Assembly: GCA_950295325.1 (NCBI GenBank) | Contig: OX485803.1 | Span: 26,226,001-26,290,000, forward strand | Origin: Polytrichum commune | Lineage: Eukaryota > Streptophyta > Polytrichopsida > Polytrichales > Polytrichaceae | Direction of reading: 5' to 3' | Length of the DNA: 64,000 bases | Part shown: one piece after another, positions 25,341 through 38,859 of the stretch | Layout: the number at the start of each line of letters is the position of its first letter | How positions within the stretch are numbered: position 1 is the first letter of the stretch | Made by a program: the position numbers and the translations under genes | Notes under the pieces: generated by a model | Told to the model about the DNA's origin: nothing | The model's database searches: none | Seen by the model: the letters and a program-made list of their open reading frames with translations, nothing else

Positions 25341-27575
25341 AGTCCTCTTCCTGTGCTTGAATATTATTCCTTTTTTCTTCTTCTTAAGTTTGTTTTTCAA
25401 GTCAAGAGGTGGTGTGTGGCGGTGACTCCAATCCCACTCCCTCATGTGTTTTTTTGTCGGAATTACATCCTTCCTAGTATGCAGTTGGTGCAAAGACGAC
25501 CAAGGACTAAGGAACGTGCCGATGTAGCTTTCTCGCACGTATCTAAAATCTCATTTATTAGTGACTAGTACTCTTCTTCCAATATTCAATACAAACAAAC
25601 AAAGGTAGGTGTGTGCAGATTCAAGAGTCTGGAAGTCAAGCTTAGATCAAGGGTTGTTGGTTTTTGAAAAAAAAATTCTTTTTTGCTCTTGCAATTTATT
25701 TATTTTGTTTTTTAAGTTGTGAAACAGCTATGACATATGTACTCGATAGCATTCTGACATATTTTCGCGTGAAATCTTGACCTAGCATAGGATCAAATAT
25801 GCGATCGACAATTAAGGACAAAGGACCGGTAGTTTGGTCACACTTATTGAAACTTCATCCATTAGCAATTAGTACCCTTGTCCCATGATTAGAAAACACA
25901 AAAAAAACAAGATGTGTGCATCACAACCTTTGCAAATTAGTCTTAAATCAAGGGTCATTGGGATTTCTTAAGAATTCTTTAAATAAACAAATCTTACAAT
26001 TTTCTTTGCAAATTTGGCTGCAAAAGAAGTTATGACATAGGTGTTCCATAACATCACTTCAACATGTTATGCTCATCCAAGAAGTTTGACCCAGCATGGG
26101 ATCAAGTATGCACCCCACATGACAAATAATTGTGTACATTTATGGAATCTTCATTCATTAGCAGCCAACGCCTTTCTTGATCACCGTGACAAAATTACTA
26201 GATGTGGATGTCTCAACCTTTGCAAATCAAGCTAAGATTTGGAGTTGTTGATTTTTCTTGAAAGTTGCTATTGTTCTTACATTTCTCGCCACATATTCAT
26301 CATGAATGTATGAAACCTATTCAAATTGCATTCAACTTGAAAACAAACTCCACGTATTCAACACTCAATGACACATCAAGCCCGGCCTTGGATAAGGCAC
26401 CCAACTTGTGAATAGGGTGAACGTTCCGCCCACTCATAAACATTGTGAAAAAATTGTTATCCCACCACATGGTCCACATGCTAAAGAGAAGTCCTCTTAA
26501 AGAAGGTTGGTCTTTTTTTTGTGAACACACAAACCCCTTCCATTTCTCAAATATCTACTAAGTGTCACTACTACATAGTTCATTAAACATATGAACAAGA
26601 AAAGAAACACTATTTTGTCCGCTTCTATTGCCCCCCAACCCTAGTTTCATATTGCAAACCCCATCACATATCATCCATCTCAAAATTGAAATTGCAACAA
26701 ACAAATGGACCAAGAAACCAAGACTTTAACCCCCAAAGTTCCCAATCGGTCCGTATTGGGTCAATGGATGACTTTGATCCCTCACAATCCCTAATTGGTA
26801 CCTAGAATTACATCCATTTGAGCCACTTCGAGGATCTCCTAGCATGCTAGATGATTTTACACCAAGATCAATGAATGGCAAACCACAATGATGACCTTTA
26901 TAGGGTTTCTTTATAGAAAAAATCAAAATATTCTCTGAAGTAATTTGTGTTTTTGGTGGGGGCATTCTATCAACCCAATGGCAATGTGTCAAGAGATGAA
27001 TTGCAAAAATCCTACTAGTTTTTTTTAAAACCATTGGCATGAGTATGTTCAATAATGTCATAATGTGTATGCACATGTCATAAAATGATCTACAAGTTGA
27101 CTAAAGTGTACACAAATGACAGTTGGCATTAGTATGCTCAAGAATATATTTCTCTTGCATTCTAAAATGTAAACACATGACACTTGCCATTAATATGTTT
27201 AGATGTATCTTCCCCTTCCATACTAAAACATAAAACTACTGTCCCAAGTATCCCAATGTACTAGGCTAAATGTCACAAGTCAATATTTTTCATTTCTTAA
27301 AACTTCTTATGTTGACGAATACTATCAAATTGGCAATTAGTAGATGTGACACTTTGAGTCTAAGTGTCCAGTTTAGCCCTTTGCAAATAGTGTACGTGAC
27401 ACTTAATACCATAAACAATGTAGTATGACTATGGGAGTAGTATGACATTGTTAACTACTAATGCCTTGTTGTCACGTCATAGAAGTGAATGAAACTTTTG
27501 TGGACCAAACATATTGTTATGCGGATCATGTTCTTTTTTTATAAAAAAAATTATGCTTTAGTGTCATAGCATTAC
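25341..27575. other. AT-rich spacer, no gene seen
   Basis: Short frames only on both strands; nothing recognisable. Confidence 0.4.
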
Positions 27576-27578
27576 TAA

Positions 27579-28144
27579 GGGGTTGTTTACACCATGGACC
27601 ATGAAGTCGTCCCAAGGACCTGTAAAATGTGTAATTGGTTGTTGATCTTGTCCCAGGACCACTTCACTTTACACCAAGGAAAAAATGTCAAAGTGACCAT
27701 GGAGTTTGAGGTCCCCAGAAGACATAGTTTAAGGCCTACATTATCCACTAACATTGTCCAATGAGTTTTTGCGGGGGAAAGACAAAATAGTGTTTTGGTA
27801 GAAAAAGGCAGGGGCCCATGGCAGAGAAATGTTGGTATAATAAGTCTTTAATGAAATGGTTTGTGAGTAGTGAAGACAAGAGAAGACAAGAGAATAGTCA
27901 AACTTGATTTTTTCTTTCAAAACTACCCTTTTTGGGCATATGTTTAAAAATTCAACACATTCACTTTTTGGTGCATAGTCATTCCTCTTGGTTCACATTT
28001 GGTTTACACCTAGTGAGGGGCCCAAAGGCTTTGTAAATTGATTTTTTAAGAAATCGGACCATGGAAGTTGAACCATCAAATTGGACCATGAAAAAAAGCC
28101 ATATTGCATGGTCCGACTTGATGGTCCATGGTGTAAACTAGCCC
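27579..28144. mobile_element. Tourist-like (PIF/Harbinger) MITE, 566 bp, TAA target duplication
   Basis: The left end 'ggggttgtttacaccatgga' and the reverse complement of the right end 'gggctagtttacaccatgga' pair for about 30 bases, extending through ccat(g/c)aagtcg. The element is flanked by TAA at 27576-27578 and 28145-28147. The GGGGTTGTTT-type end and the 3-bp TAA duplication are hallmarks of PIF/Harbinger MITEs. The interior has repeated 'ggaccatg' phrases and no transposase. Confidence 0.8.
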
Positions 28145-31100
28145 TAATAAGCTGCTAGCAATTGCTCTTTTATTGAATCCAAAGAAGTGACGTCATGATG
28201 ACACTTGGGGGGAGGTGCCCAATAAAGTATGTAAAGTGAAGCCAAGAAGCTCTTTATTGCTCCGAATGGAGCCGGCATTAATATCTATCTATCTATCCAT
28301 CCATGAAAAGAACCACTCTTTGATAGTTTTTTGGATATCCATATTATTTCATTCGGAGACAAAGCTCTTTCCCAACTCCTAGATGCAACTTTAATTCAAA
28401 GGATCGTAATAGTATTTGGCTTCACTATGGGCACTTTCAACTCCACAAACATATATAACGGCTGGATATGTTTAGGGATTGTCTCATATGATTAGCAAAT
28501 GTGGATCGTGAAGATTTTCTTTCTCTTTAAACGAACCATAGGTCCTCCTATTCTTCACTATTGTACTTTGAATGATTAAGGTTTTGGGCACAAAGTCCAA
28601 TTTCATTGTAAGATGTGTCTTTTTGTTGTTTATATTTAACTATAAGGCTAAGTCATATACCACACAAATATAGGTGTCCATCCAAGAAGAGAAAGCATGT
28701 AAGGTTGATGTGCCATATTGTGGATTGGTGTCTTTCTGCAACAAGGATGTATGTCTGATATATCACTATGAGAGTTACGAGATCTTATCATCATAGTACT
28801 TATGGTGAATACTATGGACATATATATGATGTGACTTGCCCTACATAACCCTAAAATGTGGCCCACATTATACACCACACATGCAAGAAAATAGTTTGCA
28901 ACCCTAAATGCACTTGTCACGTCCCTGTGATATACTCACCTCATTCCCCTACCTTGGAAGCCTTTCAAATGCACATTATTTTCAGCCCAATAGAAATTTT
29001 GTGACCATACAACACGGACCTTTGATGTTAAATCTTGAGATTTGGTAAATAGTTAGCACCCACATACTATCCCCCATATGTTTAGTATGAAAATAAGCTC
29101 AGTACACGCAATTTACCACAATCAGTGCAATTATCTTTCACTATATGATAATCGAAACAAATCCCCCTAAGGGTTGAATTTCAATTCATTTAAATTGAAT
29201 CCCAATATAATAATTTAGTATTCTTGATGTCATTTTTTAAGTCAAACAATTCAAAATTATGAATCTATTGTTCTCAAGTTATACAAATAATTCCATGCAT
29301 TTTCAAAGCCAATGTGGATCCAATCATAGCACTCACTTTGAATGCTACAAATCGTCATGGTACTATCATCTCCATGCCTAATGTAGTTCTATATATATTG
29401 TTTATTGGAAACAATCACCAGGTAGTAGAAAACATGATCTCAAAAAACACGGTTCCAAACAACATGCATGTAGAATCGGCCCAATCAATCTATGAGAGGT
29501 TTAGATTGGACACATCAATGCAACAATACAATTATTTGAAGCGGCTTGAAATTGCATCTCCACTAACTCCAAAAGGTCTACTACATTGAGCATCGATTTA
29601 ACAAAACAATTGTTTGATTGAAACTTGGGACCACGTTTTCAACTAGTGAATGTTCGAAAGACAACATAACCTAATATTTATAAGTGCCCATTTTGACCAC
29701 ATTTGTAGATTCTCGCTCCGAAATGTCCATCCTTGTGCAAGGGCCAAAAAGAAGGGCGTGTCGTATAATATATCACCTCCCACCAAGTCAACATAAAGGT
29801 TTGGGAAGTTACTTACCAACCGCTTTGCCCTAGGGTCAACTTGAATAGTTGGGCCATTGCAATTTCCATCGGGTGATATTTGGATAATGATCATGTGTGT
29901 AATCTAATCCACCCGCATGACGACACCTTCAAAAGGTTAGTGGCACACTACAATCTAGTAGGAAATTTGGCTACACACAAAACCTTTACTTCTTTTGCCA
30001 CACAAAATTGTGCTATAAGTCATTCCGTGAATAACATCACACGCCAAAAATTGGTATTAAGTGATTTGCACTCATGGATTTGCCTCATCTTCTAAGAAAG
30101 TGTTTTGAACTCATATTTAAGTGAAATTGGACCAACGTCCAGTCTAGAATCATAACTACATTCTATGCCTAATTTAGTGTGACTCGGAATATCAATCATG
30201 AAACTTGCGTAACGCGTCTTGTAATCACTTGATGACAATCATAGAAAATGTTGTTTTGGAAAAATTGTTACTATAAGATAAGTAATGGAGACCACTCTAA
30301 TGAAAATGGGCCACAATGCATCAATTTTAATGTTAGAAATTATATATATATAGATAGATAAGCTTGAGTTTATACATGAATCTACTACCAATATGGTTGA
30401 ACATGTGGGTATAATTCTATCAATAGTATAACAAAAGTCTTGATTAGATTCTCATAATCTACCAATTGATTACATATGTTTGACTCAAGTAAGATTATAA
30501 AGTATTTATGTACTAAAACATTTTTTAATATCAAGATTATAACCTTCAGGTAAGCACCAAGGGTTTACGCATCTCTCATAAAACTTAAAGTCCCAATTTG
30601 ACAAATTGAAAGAGTATCGGTAGAAAGTGTGTGTCATTTACAAATCGTAAAGTAAAATTCTCAAGCCTTCCCAAGAGAAAAGGAAGTCATGTGTGTGTTT
30701 GTGCACATAAGTGCCAAGTCACCATCCAACACCTCGCGTCTCTTGAGTGAGGTGTAGTTTTGCTCACATGTGCACGACCTCGTGCTTGATTATGTATGCA
30801 AGATTTTGAGGAATGAAATGTGTGAACAAAGTTAGAAAGACATTGCAATTTAAAACACCTCTAACTCACATGTTATCAATGGTACACCTTTTCATACTAT
30901 TTCCACTATAAACTTGACATACCACAATAACTTTGGTCAATGTAAGTTTTCTAGACCTATGTCATTTTTTAGCCCACAATATCATATGATCATAACTAGG
31001 ATTATGAAAGCCATTATTTTTGCATGAACTTGAATTCATGTGGGTTGAAAAGTACAATATCAATATTGTACAAACCAAAAATATAAATATTTTAAAATTT

Positions 31101-31389
31101 TACATTTGACATGTCAATATTTTATCGATTTATAAGCCACTTTTAGTTTCAACCCACATAGTTAACACAAGTGGGCCATGGTATTTCTACCCTCGCTTTT
31201 AACACGTAGTAATGGGTGTGAAAGGTGTAGCTATGTGGACCATGCTATGGTAACTCATAATGTTAAGGTATCTTTTTGACTACCTATCAATTTTTATCTC
31301 AGTTGCATATTACACCATTTTCAGATTTGGGGCATTTACATAGTGCCATTACAATTATTTGTTGTATAGGTCAATTTTTGACTAACGAA
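28145..31389. other. Decayed dispersed repeats, no gene supported
   Basis: Segment 28380-28760 belongs to the dispersed family also at 36140 and 36785. Segment 28840-29060 resembles 33955-34155 ('gtccctgtgatat', 'acctttgatgtt'). Segment 30910-31260 resembles 34205-34640. No intact frame is preserved between copies. Confidence 0.45.
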
Positions 31390-31398
31390 GATCAAATA

Positions 31399-31754
31399 AC
31401 CCCGGGCTAAATCACACCTTTGTTCAGTTGGGGCCCGCCCCTCCCCCACCTCCTTCGCTGCCCAGTCTTCCTGCCTGCACCTGCATGGAAACTCTTCCAC
31501 ATTGGGAACCAATGTAACAATAACCGGTCACTTACGCCATTAAGCTCCTTTAGCATGTGAAGGAACCCCATCAATTAACTCGGGAATAAAGAAAGTGATG
31601 TGAACTTGAATATTTGTAATTTTGACCGGGGATCGTCACATTGGTTCCCAACAAGGAAGAGTTCCCACACATGTGCGGGCACGAAGACCGGGCAGTGAAA
31701 GAAGTGTGGGAGGGGCAGAGCCCAACCGAACAAAGATGTGATCTAGCCCAGGGC
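31399..31754. mobile_element. Mutator-like foldback MITE, 356 bp, 9-bp target duplication
   Basis: Two arms of about 125 bases are inverse copies: the left runs from 'ccccgggctaaatcac' to 'ttgggaaccaatgt' (31400-31524), the right is its complement at 31631-31753. The element is flanked by perfect 9-bp repeats GATCAAATA at 31390-31398 and 31755-31763. Long inverted repeats with a 9-bp duplication are characteristic of Mutator-like elements. The arms are far more GC-rich than the surroundings. There is no coding sequence. Confidence 0.85.
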
Positions 31755-31763
31755 GATCAAATA

Positions 31764-33616
31764 GGGTGTTTGGACATTATAAACATAAATGACTATAATG
31801 AGTAGAAACATAACATTGTGTAACTTCAAAGAGCAAGTGTCACAAAATACCAAGTATACCATTAACATTGTATGCTAAACTTGGGACATATAATTGTGAT
31901 GAGGTACACTATAAGTACAGGAATCATTGTGACTATGCTAAATTAATGCCACTTCTGAATAGAAGGACGATTGGTACGATGTTTACAGTGATTTTTTTTT
32001 TTCAGCTTTTTAAGACAGGATCACTGGCTACATTGATTGGAGTGATGAAGCCACACATGGATGATGGTACAAAAGTTCATCCAAACATGTACATATTCAT
32101 CCCACGTTTCTCGCAACGTCGTCCAATTTCTACGACTTTTAGGGACTCTTTTGACGATTTCGTTCATGGAGAAACATGAAAATCCAAAATATATCGTATT
32201 TCTTATTTATAGAATCGCAAACATGTGAATTTCTAGTTTAAAAATCGTTGGATGTTTAGATAACATTCGGCACACGTTTCAATCCAAGCACGACAACTTC
32301 AAACACTTGTATCCTACTCATAAGATATTGATTTCTCTCAATGATTTTGCTATGTGTCATTTCCGTCATTGGTTGGGTCTCCCTAAATCCCACCCGAAAA
32401 TAGTGCATATTGACCCTAACGAATCAAAGAGCATGGTATGCTATTTACATCCTTGCAATAGTTGAGATGTATATAATTTATAACACTTGTAGATTGGGGG
32501 TGGAGAGATTGAAGGTGGATGAAATTAGTTCAATTAGTTTCATCCAATATCTTTGAACTGATTGCAGTTGCTAGCATCCGCTAATTAAGGCATGCCAAGT
32601 TCAATAGAGTCTAACCCCGATAATATGACACTTGATAATATGACACCTCAATGATACAACACATTTTCAGTCGACTGATAGGGTGCCTCTTTACCCATTC
32701 ACATTGCTTTGGGTCAAAAATCAAATCACAAAAACTCACAACTTTGTTTATTTATTTGTATCCCCAATCACAAAATGAATAATAAAAGATAAAATCTATG
32801 TTGTTATTGTGGTTAGAAATGCTCAAAATAGTGTGGAATGTCAATAAATTAGCACGGGGTGATCTCTTTGCACATATTAATGTATCTTTTCAATATGCAT
32901 GGAAGAGATTTGTGTGATTCATATAGTTCACTGACGAATTTTCTTCAAAACAATCAACACTACACTAAACACTTGATTTGGAGTAGCCCACATTTTTCAT
33001 CACCAACTGTTGTGATACGTCTTGCAATCACTTGGTGGTACATGACGAGTCACAAGGACCAACTCTTATAAACATGGCACACCAATTTTAATGCCACACA
33101 AAATCATGTGTTTAGTGTATTGGAGATGGCCCGGTCTTAATAAGACAGGGCCTCCATTTTAATGGGCCTTTGTTTCAAAAATAAGATATGCATGTATGTG
33201 GCACTCTCATATTACAATGTAAATCTAAGCTTAGAAACCCTCCCACCCACCCCCACCACATTTATGATTGATGCATTTAAACTATATCTCATCATATTGG
33301 GAAATCTTATGCTAATTATCAGGTCAAATCAGTAGTTTTCATCCAGCAATCTATTGCTAATTTGCGATTCTAAAGATGGAGAATGAGATATTCTACATAT
33401 TTTCATGGACGAAATTGTCCCTTAAAACCATAGAAACTTGATAAAATCGCTGAAATTGAGCCATGAAAATGGCCAAATTTGGACGAAAATTTGTATTATC
33501 ATCCACATGTTGCTTCATCACTCCATTGGGTTTAGCCAATGATCTTATCTTGAAAGAAAATTTCAAGCTTTGAAAGGGTTCCAATGTTTCCACCTTCAAA
33601 AAGTTACAGGGGTTAT
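31764..33616. other. AT-rich spacer, no gene supported
   Basis: The 103-residue plus-strand frame at 31868-32179 does not resemble a known protein. Otherwise short frames only. Confidence 0.4.
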
Positions 33617-33763
33617 CTTAACATTACTCAAACCGATGAGTTGTGTTCAACTACCCTGACTTAAGATTCAGTTTGAAGCATTGGAATTATGGCATCCATA
33701 GTCTTTATTCTTGTAACTACTATTGGGGCCATGAACATAACTCAATAGCTGAGTAATGTTATG
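33617..33763. mobile_element. Second copy of the 14200-14323 MITE
   Basis: The ends 'taacattactca' and 'gctgagtaatgttatg' are inverse. The interior 'gatgagttgtgttca' and 'agtttgaagca-tggaatt' match the copy at 14200, with a ~20-bp insertion after 'gttca'. Confidence 0.6.
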
Positions 33764-36130
33764 ATCCAAAATTCTTGGTCCTAAGTTTCAATTTTTCTTT
33801 TTCAATACTAGAGAGGACGACTCACTTCTACGACCAAAAGACACTCATCATTTTTACAAAATTCATATTGTCGTGTGTCACTATTACATTGGTTGAGACC
33901 CACGTGCATACCATGTGGAAACCACATTGATTTTGAAAAATATTGTATAGTGTGACTTATCTTGGGTAACCCAATATTGTGACCTACAATATACAACATC
34001 AAGCATGAAAATAATGTGCAAACTCTAGTTAGATTTGTCATGTCCCTGTGATATCCTTACCTCTTTTTCCCTAGGTTTGAAGTCTTTCAAATGAACAACA
34101 TTTTCCATCCAATGTAATATTCTTCCCTACAACTTGGACCTTTGATGTTGGATAGGTACGATGAGTTCATAACTACACTGATATCACACATTATTGTGGC
34201 CCACTTTAATTTTGACAAACCATGAAGATTGTGGTCAATGTAATTTTCTTTGACCCACGCCATATTTAACACAAAATGTCACATGTTGCAAACTAGCAAT
34301 ATGAATTTCTTAAATTTACATTCACATACAATATTCTAGCACGACCAACATTTTTGTATGTAAGAAATTGCACCTCACTTATCATATTGATAGATTTTAG
34401 GGTCACCTCTTCCAAAACCTCACTACTTGTTTTTCCACATCAAATCATATGAGCAATCATGCAAAATTGTTCCAATCCGAAGAGAACACAAAACCCTAAG
34501 TCTCATATACTTGAGTTCAATTTTTTTTGTAGACGGCCTTGATTTCCAACCCACACATTACAATAGTGGATCATGATATTTTCAACCCATGCTAAACTTT
34601 TAGCCCACAATAAGAGGTGATATCGGTGTAGTGTGTATCCACAATATTATCCCCAATGTTTCTTGTGTGGAAATAAATGCACAATATCTACCAAAATAAA
34701 TGCAGTTGCTATTAAAGATGAAATAGAGCTCTAAAAGTTGGTAAACTTTGAGTTACCAAAACAAACCATACTTATTCATCAATCACTACAAGCATGTGAA
34801 TCCTAGGCAAGTGGCATGCATCACTAGGAATGCATCCTACTTCACTAGAAAGTCTACAAATCTACCACTACGGTAGAGTTGCATTGTTCTTTCACTAAAA
34901 CAAGATGATTACCTAAGACTCATATGCTGGTAGGATTCAATATTGTTGTTAAGTGTTATTATGTGTAAATAAACAAGAAGCAAATGGGAATTCTAATAGC
35001 ACCTACAAACATGAAGCAACTCATAGAGCAAGGCTATTACAACCTCAACCACGACCTAAATATCCCAATATTTGATGTCAATATGCGCTTTAATGTTGGG
35101 AAAAGTGTTTATGACACCCACCCTCACCTTCAAAATAAACATGAATCGACTAGACCAAAATATGTTGGGTGGACATACAACAACTACTAGGTATAGGAGA
35201 AAGCTAGTTCATCATGGGAATGACATAGTGTTTTAGTGCTTTAGATAAATTTTGTTTAAGGCTTACTTGAAAAAATTCAAGAAATTCAAATGTTCCATGG
35301 GAAATACATATACATATATTGTGGATACATACTATAATATATGGGGCAAAAGAATATAGATTCTTGAAAATGTATTGAAAATTCAACAATTTCCTATGAA
35401 TAAGTTGGAGATGGCATGTCATTGCACTTAGTTCTTTGCTCCTAGGCAAAGGACTAACATCCATTTTTTCAAGATTCAATATTTTATCATCATGGGTCTA
35501 AGATTTTTGAGTGTTCATTTATCTTTGAATTGCGGGGGTGCATTAGATTTCCATACTTGTAACATGTGGGTGAACAAAAGAGGTGTTAATTATGACTATG
35601 TGTTAAGAATGCACATGGATTAGGGTATTCTTTTGCCAATATATATATATATATATATATCTTCCCCATGGAACATTAAAACTCACATGTAAATTTACAA
35701 CATATGCATACATATATAGGAGGTTATAGCTATGATGAGTCATTGATATGTTTTTACTAATGAATATTGGACGCCTATTATTTGTACGTGGTTTTTCTCG
35801 TATAAAAAGCTTATGGTATCTCCTTTTCAGTTTATTCTTGTGTTGTATGTGTACTTCTTGCTATTCTTTAGCTATAGATTTGTATGTGCAAAAAATGTTT
35901 ATAGGGGTGTTAATTTGAAGGTGGCGCATGCACATGGCATATGTTTCTAATGAAGGGTGCACCCCCTTGGGGTTTACACTTAGGCACGCACATGGTGAGC
36001 ATGCCTTAAGCAAACACTTTTAGCTATGCACCTACTTCAGACATGTAGAACATGAAATATGCAATCAATGCAAAATGTTTAGTAAATCCAAATATTGCCC
36101 ATAGCCATTTTCCTCATTGTCAAATGAAGA
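33764..36130. other. Decayed repeats, no gene supported
   Basis: Shares segments with 28840-29060 and 30910-31260. Contains an (AT)n run at 35638-35660. Confidence 0.4.
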
Positions 36131-36139
36131 TTCTATTTT

Positions 36140-36990
36140 GTATTAAGTGATAGTAAAGGTCCCCCAATTATAGTTTGGACTATTGAGCCTAGAATGGTTA
36201 ACAAATGTCAAATACGGATTCCAATCTCTTTTCAAAACATGTGTTTTTTGATGTACATTCCCAAATCCACACATAACCACACACCACTCAATATTGGTGT
36301 ATGTTTAAGATGAGCAACTAAATTAGGCCCGCTTACCTTATAGTCAAGGCATGTTTGAGGATGGACCATGGCCACTACTACTTTCAAAATTCCCTCATTA
36401 AATAAGAATTGAGTGGCAGTTCCGCTTTGCTTTACATATGATCACCAAAAATAAGATTGACCATGTCATAGAATAGATGAGAAAGTGACATGGAATCTTG
36501 GATGTCCATAATTGGATAAATCTTTGGTGGTCACCCAAATTTTGTGACGAGACAACTCAAAGAGGTTGTCCAACAAAAATGAAAGTGATCGTCAAAAAAA
36601 GGAGATGATCCACTATAGTTCTTCTTATTATTATTGTTTATTTATAACAAACATGTTGTTAGTAAACCTTATTTTCATTATTCTAGACATTCATTGAAAA
36701 CACTATATTCCATCAAATTTTGTTTTTACACTATGTTTCAAAACCATTCAAATATCTTGTTCACCATTAAATTAAAGATTCCTTGTCCTCAATAAATGGT
36801 CATATGGGTCCCTCCAATCATGTTGACTGTTGAACTTAGAATGGTTAGCAGATTCTAAACACTCAATCCAATCTATTTCATTCGCATGTCTTTTTGGTGC
36901 CCGTTCTTAGATCCACACCTAAATCACATACTACTCAAATGTAGATGTCCAAATTATTGTTGTGTTTCGTTTTATAGGCATGTCTACCTT
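36140..36990 (+). repeat. Two copies of a dispersed repeat family, ~645 bp apart
   Basis: Copies at about 36140-36345 and 36785-36990 share 'tggttagca'-type, 'ggtcatatgggtccc', 'catgtctttttggtgcccg' and 'agatccacacctaa' phrases with each other and with copies near 15520, 18370, 20440 (reverse) and 28380. Confidence 0.55.
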
Positions 36991-38859
36991 ACAGTAATTG
37001 CGTGTCATTATTCTACTGTAGAGTTCTTCATTTTCATTTTCAACTGTCAGCTCATATCCTTCATTATTGAAGATCTAAGCATCTTTCCCAAATTTGCTCA
37101 GTCGTGGTACAAAAAATCAAAGGCTTTTTAATGTAAATGTCAACTCCTTCTATACGAAGAGTGGGTACGTGGAAGAAATGAGGGACACATTCCGGGAATA
37201 ATTAGAATATTCACTTGGCGTCATTCATGAGAGGGCTCCATTGGGCCTACTTGTGGCTCATGAGGCACATCATCTTGCCCGTTGACAAGAAAGAATGATG
37301 CCCCCGATTCCTCCAAACTCTAAGGTAGATGGGGTTAATGTGGACACCTCCAACTCCATGGAATCATCCAGTTGATGGATTCGAGCATTGAAAGCTAGTA
37401 CATGTTAGCAATTGTGAAGCAAGACCAAAGGATTTGAAATCGTTGAAATCGGAGTTGAGGAAGATGTTGACCTAGGCTCCATAATCAAAGATTCTCTACT
37501 TCTTAATCTGTTGTTATAGGGGGGAAGAAGAAGAATAGTAAACTAGGTGACAATTTTAGATGACTTGGGGATGGAAATGGCATCGAACACCCCAAATTGA
37601 TATAGTCTCCTGGGATTGGAGTTGGAATGTAACTAACTGCCTTCAACTTGTAGGGGACTTGTTTTCCTAGAACCCCTTCATCCACAATGGATGGGTTTAC
37701 ATGATGTTTACATAGGTGCCATGAACCCCAAGCCGTATTTCCCAATGACAAATTTAACTTTAAATAAGAACATCCATTGGACCCCAATATCTTGGAGTTA
37801 GATTACTAGAGTGCTTGAGTGATCAATGTGACATATGAGGTCAACTAGACTAATTGACGAATTTTCAATTTTCAATTTATTGAGCAAACTGACAAGTCGA
37901 GTAACAAGTCAACTGATCTAATAATGTGAAGCAATCTGATTGGTCAAATGTTTGCCCCTAAATGTTTTGTTTTTATCTTGCCATGGTGACATATATATGG
38001 ATGGGTGAGGGGATGACAACCCTTAAATGCTCATGCAACTCAAAATGGGTTGTCACCTAATATTGTGATGGGGTTGACGACTTACTAGGTGGCAGTCTAT
38101 GTGGATGGAAGGTATTTATTAGTGTAAGGTGGTGTCCAATATGATGTCCAATTGGGTGGGGTTTTTTTTCTTCCTTAGGACAAGGTGACGGGTTGTCCAT
38201 AACTTGACCGGATGAATTCCGGAAAAAAACTTAATGCACATTTTGCTGCTTGATAAAAAAGTTGAAATCTCCTTAAATGACCCTCATGTGGCCCCTCCAA
38301 CTTTGAGGATGATGGACTTTATCTAAATTTCATGAAATAAAACCCAATTTTTTGGAAGTGGCTCATTTGTCATTCACATAACATATTATGGCAAATTTCT
38401 AAAATTTGTCGGGTGACCAATAAGGTCATGAAACAAATAAAATTAGAGTTTTTTCTAGCTACCCCCCGAATGAAGGGCTTGCCCATATGTTAATCTAACC
38501 TAGCAAATGTGGTCTAATTGAGTTCAAAATTTCAGAGAAAGAATACATGTTCCTAGCCGTATTGCTGGGTTTCAAAACAACAGAGCCCATTTTGCTACAT
38601 AACAAAAAAAATTAGCACTTGTGTTGGAAATGCCTGAAAATGGAATGTGAAGGCTTGAGCGTTTAGGGGTTAAATAATGAAGAGTTCCAAATATTGCAAG
38701 TTTGAAATTTGGATCAAACTTTCAATAGTTAAAGCATTGGATAAAAGATTGTGAAATTCAATTTTCAAACTTCCAAAATGTGCAAGTTCAAGCATGTAAT
38801 TGAAGCTCAATAAAAACAACTATCCACACCCACACTTGTCATCATGTTACCATTTGGCA
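36991..38859. other. Spacer, no gene supported
   Basis: No recognisable coding sequence on either strand. Confidence 0.4.
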
